DNA of 64,000 bases from assembly GCF_954871325.1 (NCBI RefSeq), contig NC_088778.1, positions 5,985,743 to 6,049,742 of the forward strand. The letters run 5' to 3'. This stretch comes from Gordionus sp. m RMFG-2023 (taxonomy: Eukaryota > Nematomorpha > Gordioida > Chordodea > Parachordodidae). Positions 59,035 to 64,000 of the stretch are shown here, piece by piece. The translations under genes and the position numbers were made by a program. Numbering within the stretch: the stretch's first letter is position 1; each line of letters begins with the position of its first letter. The notes under the pieces are model-generated. The model had not been told where the DNA came from. It made no database searches and saw nothing but the letters and a program-made list of their open reading frames with translations.

Positions 59035-59998
59035 TAGTATAAAATATTTAGTAATAAAATTATTATTTATATCTTGCTGTTAGACTCTTTTACAATTTAA
59101 ATACATTACTATAATACAATGTTAAATATTTAGTAAAAAAATTATTATTCTTATTGCTGTCAGAGTCTTTTACAATTTAAGAACAATACTATAATACAAT
59201 GTTAAATATTTAGTAATAAAATTATTATTCATACCTTACTGTCAGACTTTTTTACAATTTAAAGACATTACTATAAAACAATGTTAAATATTTAGTAACA
59301 AAATTATATTCTTATCTTGCTGTCAGACTCTTTTACAATTTAAAGACATTACTATAATACAATGTTAAATATTTAGTAATAAAATTATTATAGATATCTT
59401 GCTGTCAGACTCTTTTACAATTTAAAGACATTACTATAAAACAATGATAAATATTTAGTAACAAAATTATATTCTTATCTTGCTGTCAGACTCTTTTACA
59501 ATTTAAAGACATTACTATAATACAATGTTAAATATTTTGTAATAAAATTATTATTCTTATCTTGCTGTCAGACTCTTTTACAATTTAAAGACATTACTAT
59601 AATACAATGTTAAATATTTTGTAATAAAATTATATTCTTATCTTGCTGTCAGACTCTTTTACAATTTAAAGACATTACTATAAAACAATGTTAAATATTT
59701 AGTAATAAAATTATATTCTTATCTTGCTGTCAGACTCTTTTACAATTTAAAGACATTACTATAATACAATGTTAAATATTTTGTAACAAAATTATATTCT
59801 TATCTTGCTGTCAGACTCTTTTACAATTTAAAGACATTACTATAATACAATGTTAAATATTTTGTAATAAAATTATATTCTTATCTTGCTGTCAGACTCT
59901 TTTACAATTTAAAGACATTACTATAATACAATGTTAAATATTTTGTAATAAAATCATTATTAATATCTTGCTGTCAGACTCTTTTACAATTTAAAGAT
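59035..59998. repeat. 81-bp tandem satellite, about 12 units
   Basis: Each unit runs TTGCTGTCAGACTCTTTTAC, AATTTAAAGACATTACTATA, ATACAATGTTAAATATTT and (A/T)GTAATAAAATTATATTCTTATC. Spacing is about 80-83 bp. Units in the middle are nearly identical and outer ones more diverged, as expected from unequal exchange. No open frame or promoter is evident within it. Confidence 0.93.
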
Positions 59999-59999
59999 A

Positions 60000-61180
60000 T
60001 TAGAAATAAAAAAATCCGAAATTATTTAAAAAATATATAAGATAAGGAAAGACGGTTGATCTAAAGACCTCTAATAAAGGCAATGACATATTATTATATG
60101 TCATTGAATAAAGGTTGGGGGAAAATCCAAATAAAATCCTGGATAAGGCTATGTTTATGTTATTTTTTTAAGATGATCTATTTAATTATATCTCACCAAT
60201 TAACACAATTACAATCCATTTCATTTAAATATTTAAATTGCATATAACCCATCATATTATCGTGGAAAATTGTAAAATTTTCCAAAGCATTTGCTAAAAA
60301 AATTTTCTTTAAAATCATTAAAATGAAACACTGAAGTTATACCTAATTTATATTATATTTTATTCATGCAATTAAGAGAAAATAATACTAACTTCCCGTT
60401 ACGAAACGTAAATTCTCTCAACCGATTTTATTATGTTATCGGCCTAAATTCCATATTTTACATTTTATAAGATAAATATATTACTATTCATTTTTAATGT
60501 TTTCTCTTTTAAACAATTAATAGGAACTGATAGTAAATTAAACTATATTTATCTTGCGATAATTATGCAAATCTATGTCGTTTTCCTTCATAAATAAATT
60601 ATTATAAGGGGGGGGGGGTAGGGAACCGGCTGCGACATCTAATAGTAATTATAAAAGAAATATAAAAAAACGGACATTAAGGAAACATTATTTGTGTCTA
60701 TTTCTATATTATCACTTCAGGCTTTTTTTTGAAATATTTACAACAGGAACACTTTTTTTAAAATTCTTTTTTTGATAAGGTTGTTTTTGAAAAGGAGATA
60801 AGGAAATTATTTCAGCCATTATCTGGGTAGGGCAAGGTGGTCCAATATGATTTGATCGTTTTGTATAAGCTTGAAAATTGGAATCAAGGTTATTCGATAG
60901 GTTATAACTCACTCAGAATATGTTAGAAGTTTAGGGAAATTTTAATCACTATTTTAAATTCAAAGCAGAAATTTTCATTTTTTAAAGAGTTGGATGAAAA
61001 AATTGTTTTTGGCCGATTTGAGAAGTTAAAGGATAAATACTTTTTCAAAAATTAGCTATTATAAATGATATAAGCATAAAATGACATTTTTTTTTGATAA
61101 AGACAAAGGCATGATTGCATGTTAAAAAGTTTGCCAACTCTGGAAGAGTAAATAGCCAAATGATAATATAATAATTTGTT
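60000..61180. other. AT-rich DNA with one hypothetical minus-strand frame
   Basis: Contains a 10-base G run near 60609 and the 66-residue frame listed separately. Nothing else recognised. Confidence 0.4.
60712..60912 (-). CDS. Hypothetical 66-residue frame or terminal exon
   Basis: On the minus strand: SYNLSNNLDSNFQAYTKRSN, then HIGPPCPTQIMAEIISLSPF and QKQPYQKKNFKKSVPVVNIS. Proline-, lysine- and serine-containing, unlike composition-driven frames nearby. I recognise no family, and no splice acceptor or upstream exon could be assigned with confidence. Confidence 0.25.
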   Translation of the reverse strand: MSYNLSNNLDSNFQAYTKRSNHIGPPCPTQIMAEIISLSPFQKQPYQKKNFKKSVPVVNISKKSLK

Positions 61181-61186
61181 AAAGGG

Positions 61187-61249
<63 letters not shown>

Positions 61250-61251
61250 TC
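61187..61251. repeat. (CTTT)n microsatellite, about 16 units
   Basis: Uninterrupted CTTT repeats, bounded by AAAGGG and CGGGGAATAA. Confidence 0.97.
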
Positions 61252-61961
61252 GGGGAATAAAACGAGTCGCTTTTTTAAATTAATAATCTAAATAAATATT
61301 TAATTTATAAAAGAATTTACAAATATGCAATGTTGATAAGCTTGAATTATTTTGATTAAAATATAAAGTATCCATAATTTTTTTTAAAGTAACGGGCTAT
61401 AAGCTCAAGCTACTTGGTCAAATATACCAGGAAAAATGTAACTAGTAGCTATATCTATCATGTTGCCAAACTTTGGGTCTTTCGCCGGATATTTTTAAAT
61501 ATTTATATGTGCTTATTTCTGTTATTCCATCAAATTAGTTAACAGAGACCTTTTCCTGTAAGGAAATCACACTATTTACATATCTCTGTCTATCTCTCTA
61601 AATTTTCGGCATCAATTTTCTCTTCAACAGATCCAATCGATCAAATTAATATTGAACAGGTATAAAATGAAATAGAGTCAGTTTTATTAGAGTTTACAAT
61701 GATTAGTTGCCGTTGCAAATTAATTTTCCCTCCGGTAACTATGTCGAGTTACCCAAAATTTTTGCATGAAAAGAATTAAAATATCAATTAGAATAGTGAT
61801 TTATTATACAAAATATTACAATATTAAATGATTACATGATTTACAAAAATATTAGTCAAATGAATAAAATAGTCATAAATATTTGGACTTGAAAAAAAAA
61901 ATACTATTTCCAAAATTAGTACTGTATTCTATTAAAATATATTTCCTTAGAGAGGATGAGA

Positions 61962-62004
61962 CTTCCCTTCCCTTCCCAGCCCTTCCCTTCCCTTCCCTTC
62001 CCTT
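61962..62004. repeat. (CCTTC)n microsatellite
   Basis: CCTTC pentamers with a single CCAGC interruption. Confidence 0.95.
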
Positions 62005-62514
62005 GAATGAAGGGGATGAAAGGTGGAAAGTTTGGATTTAAACTTGACCGGGAAAATTGATTGACCTTCATAGAATATATTAAATTATTTTAGAATTTTC
62101 TTTAAGAATATTTTAAAAATTGACACAATCCGAGAGCAAATTCTGAGATGTGGGTCGGGTATTTATTGAAAAATAAAATAAGGAATAATTAAGTTTCAAT
62201 AAAAATTAGCCGTAAAAGAGAAGTCTATAAGAAATATTAAATTTTTTTTTTTTTGAAAAAGTGTCTCCAATCAGGGAATTTCGTGAAAGGAGTTGTTTAT
62301 CATATATTTTTTTCCCCATGTTATGAATGCAAAATTAATAATTGCAATTAAATTTATTACATTTTTCCTAGATGTAAGAAAAAAAATTATTTAATAATTT
62401 ACAAATTTAATTGGGGCTTCTAAATTTTTATTATTTTTTGACAAAAAATACTCTACTATAAGAAAATATAATATATATTAATAATCCACTAGATATTATC
62501 AGATTTATCAATTT

Positions 62515-62940
62515 CTTCTTTTTTTTCCCTTTTTTTTCTTTCTTTTTTTTTCTTTCTCTTTTTTTCCTTTCTTTTTTTTCCTTTCTTTTTTTCCTTTCTT
62601 TTTTTCCTTTCTTTTTTTCCTTTCTTTTTTTTCCTTTCTTTTTTTTCCTTTCTTTTTTTTCCTTTCTTTTTTTTCCTTTCTTTTTTTTCCTTTCTTTTTT
62701 TTCCTTTCTTTTTTTTCCTTTCTTTTTTTTCCTTTCTTTTTTTTCCTTTCTTTTTTTTCCTTTCTTTTTTTTCCTTTCTTTTTTTCCTTTCTTTTTTTTC
62801 CTTTCTTTTTTTTCCTTTCTTTTTTTTCCTTTCTTTTTTTTCCTTTCTTTTTTTTCTTTTCTTTTTTTTCCTTTCTTTTTTTTAAATATTTTATATATTA
62901 ATTTTTCTTTCTTTTCTTCTTTTCTTCTTTTCTTCATTTT
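62515..62940. repeat. Polypyrimidine tract, 12-14 bp units CCTTTCTTTTTTTT
   Basis: About 25-28 copies of CCTTTC plus 6-8 T. The minus strand is pure purine over about 380 bp and so reads as an open frame of K, E, R and G; this is not a gene. Mirror-symmetric purine tracts of this length can form triplex (H-) DNA. Confidence 0.95.
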
Positions 62941-62949
62941 TTTTTGATT

Positions 62950-64000
62950 TTATTTTCAATTTCCAAACCCAATTTTCTGGTTAGGAAAACACGGATTCGT
63001 TAAAATTTTAACAGAACATTTTATAAATTAATGTGTAGCGCAATTCTTCACCTACAAAATTTAAAACCAATTGAAGCTCTCTACCTATAATACTTTAGAA
63101 AGTTTTAAGCAAACTTGGCAAATAGTTCAATTGACCGGTCAAATTAAGTCAATTAACTGGTCAAATACGGTAAAATACTCTAAATAAATCTGAAAAACAA
63201 ATTAAATATATGTTTGAAAAAAAAAGAATTAGGCTTGATGAATTGACAAATCTATCAAATATCAGAATTTAGCCCAATAATTTTTGTGCACTGCTCGATC
63301 CCGATAATTCTTTTACCCGGACCGAATAATTTTTTTCATTAGTCTCGGTTCGGGCATTGCTGACTTCTAATAGGAACGACCTTTCGGCACAAATTACCTG
63401 AATATGGAGTTGGACTTCAATATCAGAATTATTTTTCCTTAGAGCTTTAAAACATTTTGATTATTTTACCCATTCGTTTTACCCCAAGTCGGGTATTTAT
63501 ATCGAATAATAATTATTATATAGCTAAGCAAAAAAATATTTAGTTTTTATAATTTATAGGTTTAAAAAAAACAATATTTTGGCAGAAAATATCAAACCAA
63601 GAACTTTTGCCAAAAAATAAAATTATGCAATAAATCTTATACAAAAAAAAACACCACATTTTTCTTACAAGTTATTGTATCTTTGTTACCCGTAAACTGC
63701 TTTCTCTAAGTCATCCCTAATTATTATTTCTTTTATTTAAATGAATCCATAAAAATTCTTCAATTTTCGTTCTCCAATATTTTTTTTTTAAAATGTTAAT
63801 TACATTTTCCTAAAAAATAATTTTATTTTTTGGAAATATAAATATAAACCGCTTTAAAAAAATGAATCGAATTATTTTTACCAATTATCTACATATAAAT
63901 AATTGATTTTCTCTTTCAAAAATTTTAAATTAAGAATGATATTATTTAATAAAAATACTATAATAATATCTTATACAAAAAATTTATGTCCCGCTTAATT
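62950..64000. other. AT-rich DNA, no gene seen
   Basis: A GC-richer segment near 63290-63360 (GATCCCGATAATT, ACCCGGACCGAATAA, GGTTCGGGCATTG) resembles the GGGCC-type MITE family but has no clear ends. Confidence 0.4.

Noticed and set aside
62431-62937. 168-residue K/E/R/G-rich open frame on the minus strand
   Set aside because: Produced by the 12-14 bp purine microsatellite; no unique sequence of note and unit lengths vary in and out of frame.

Overview
The window is about three quarters A+T or more and looks like nuclear DNA from an invertebrate-type animal genome. The evidence is spliced host genes with GT-AG introns, several only 39-45 nt long; an SR splicing factor and the NatC subunit NAA35; and a crowded population of decayed eukaryotic transposons (hAT MITEs, piggyBac, Harbinger, MULE-like, LINE, SINE, LTR elements). 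I cannot name the phylum. Most of the 64 kb is repeat-derived or featureless AT-rich DNA. There is no bacterial-style gene organisation and no CRISPR array.

Layout. 1-2.7 kb: minus-strand Ty3/Gypsy fossil running off the left edge. 2.7-9.5 kb: AT-rich DNA with a hAT MITE, a piggyBac transposase relic, a LINE RT relic and short tandem repeats. 9.6-11.0 kb (minus): complete seven-exon SR-protein gene. 11-18 kb: a tRNA-derived SINE and higher-order tandem repeats. 18.0-18.4 kb: unrecognised minus-strand coding-like patch. 18.9-21.1 kb: a 2.25-kb fold-back element. 23.2 kb: Harbinger relic. 23.7-32.2 kb (plus): NAA35, ten exons with every splice phase consistent, whose long introns carry a hAT MITE with a perfect 8-bp target-site duplication, a short palindromic element, and a 1.6-kb element with about 300-bp inverted arms enclosing an ABCG-transporter-like fragment. 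35.2-37.0 kb: degenerate 30-bp minisatellite. 37.6-37.9 kb: MITE.

38.3-51.0 kb: a direct tandem duplication of a 6-6.7 kb unit. Each unit holds a 29-bp satellite, about 2.5-2.9 kb of strand-asymmetric A-rich DNA, conserved C-runs (G-quadruplex motifs on the gene strand) and a small intronless minus-strand gene. Its product carries SILK-like and RVxF-like motifs and a basic plus CCCC tail, which reads like a membrane-tethered protein phosphatase 1 targeting subunit. Copy A is open (171 aa); copy B has a frameshift. This is the best candidate for something undescribed.

51.4-54.7 kb: a LINE C-terminal relic, then a compact LTR element bounded by LTRs and a 5-bp target duplication. 54.7-64 kb: MULE-like relic, 81-bp satellite and pyrimidine-tract microsatellites. 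The two recognised host genes have unrelated jobs (splicing; co-translational N-terminal acetylation) and nothing suggests co-regulation.
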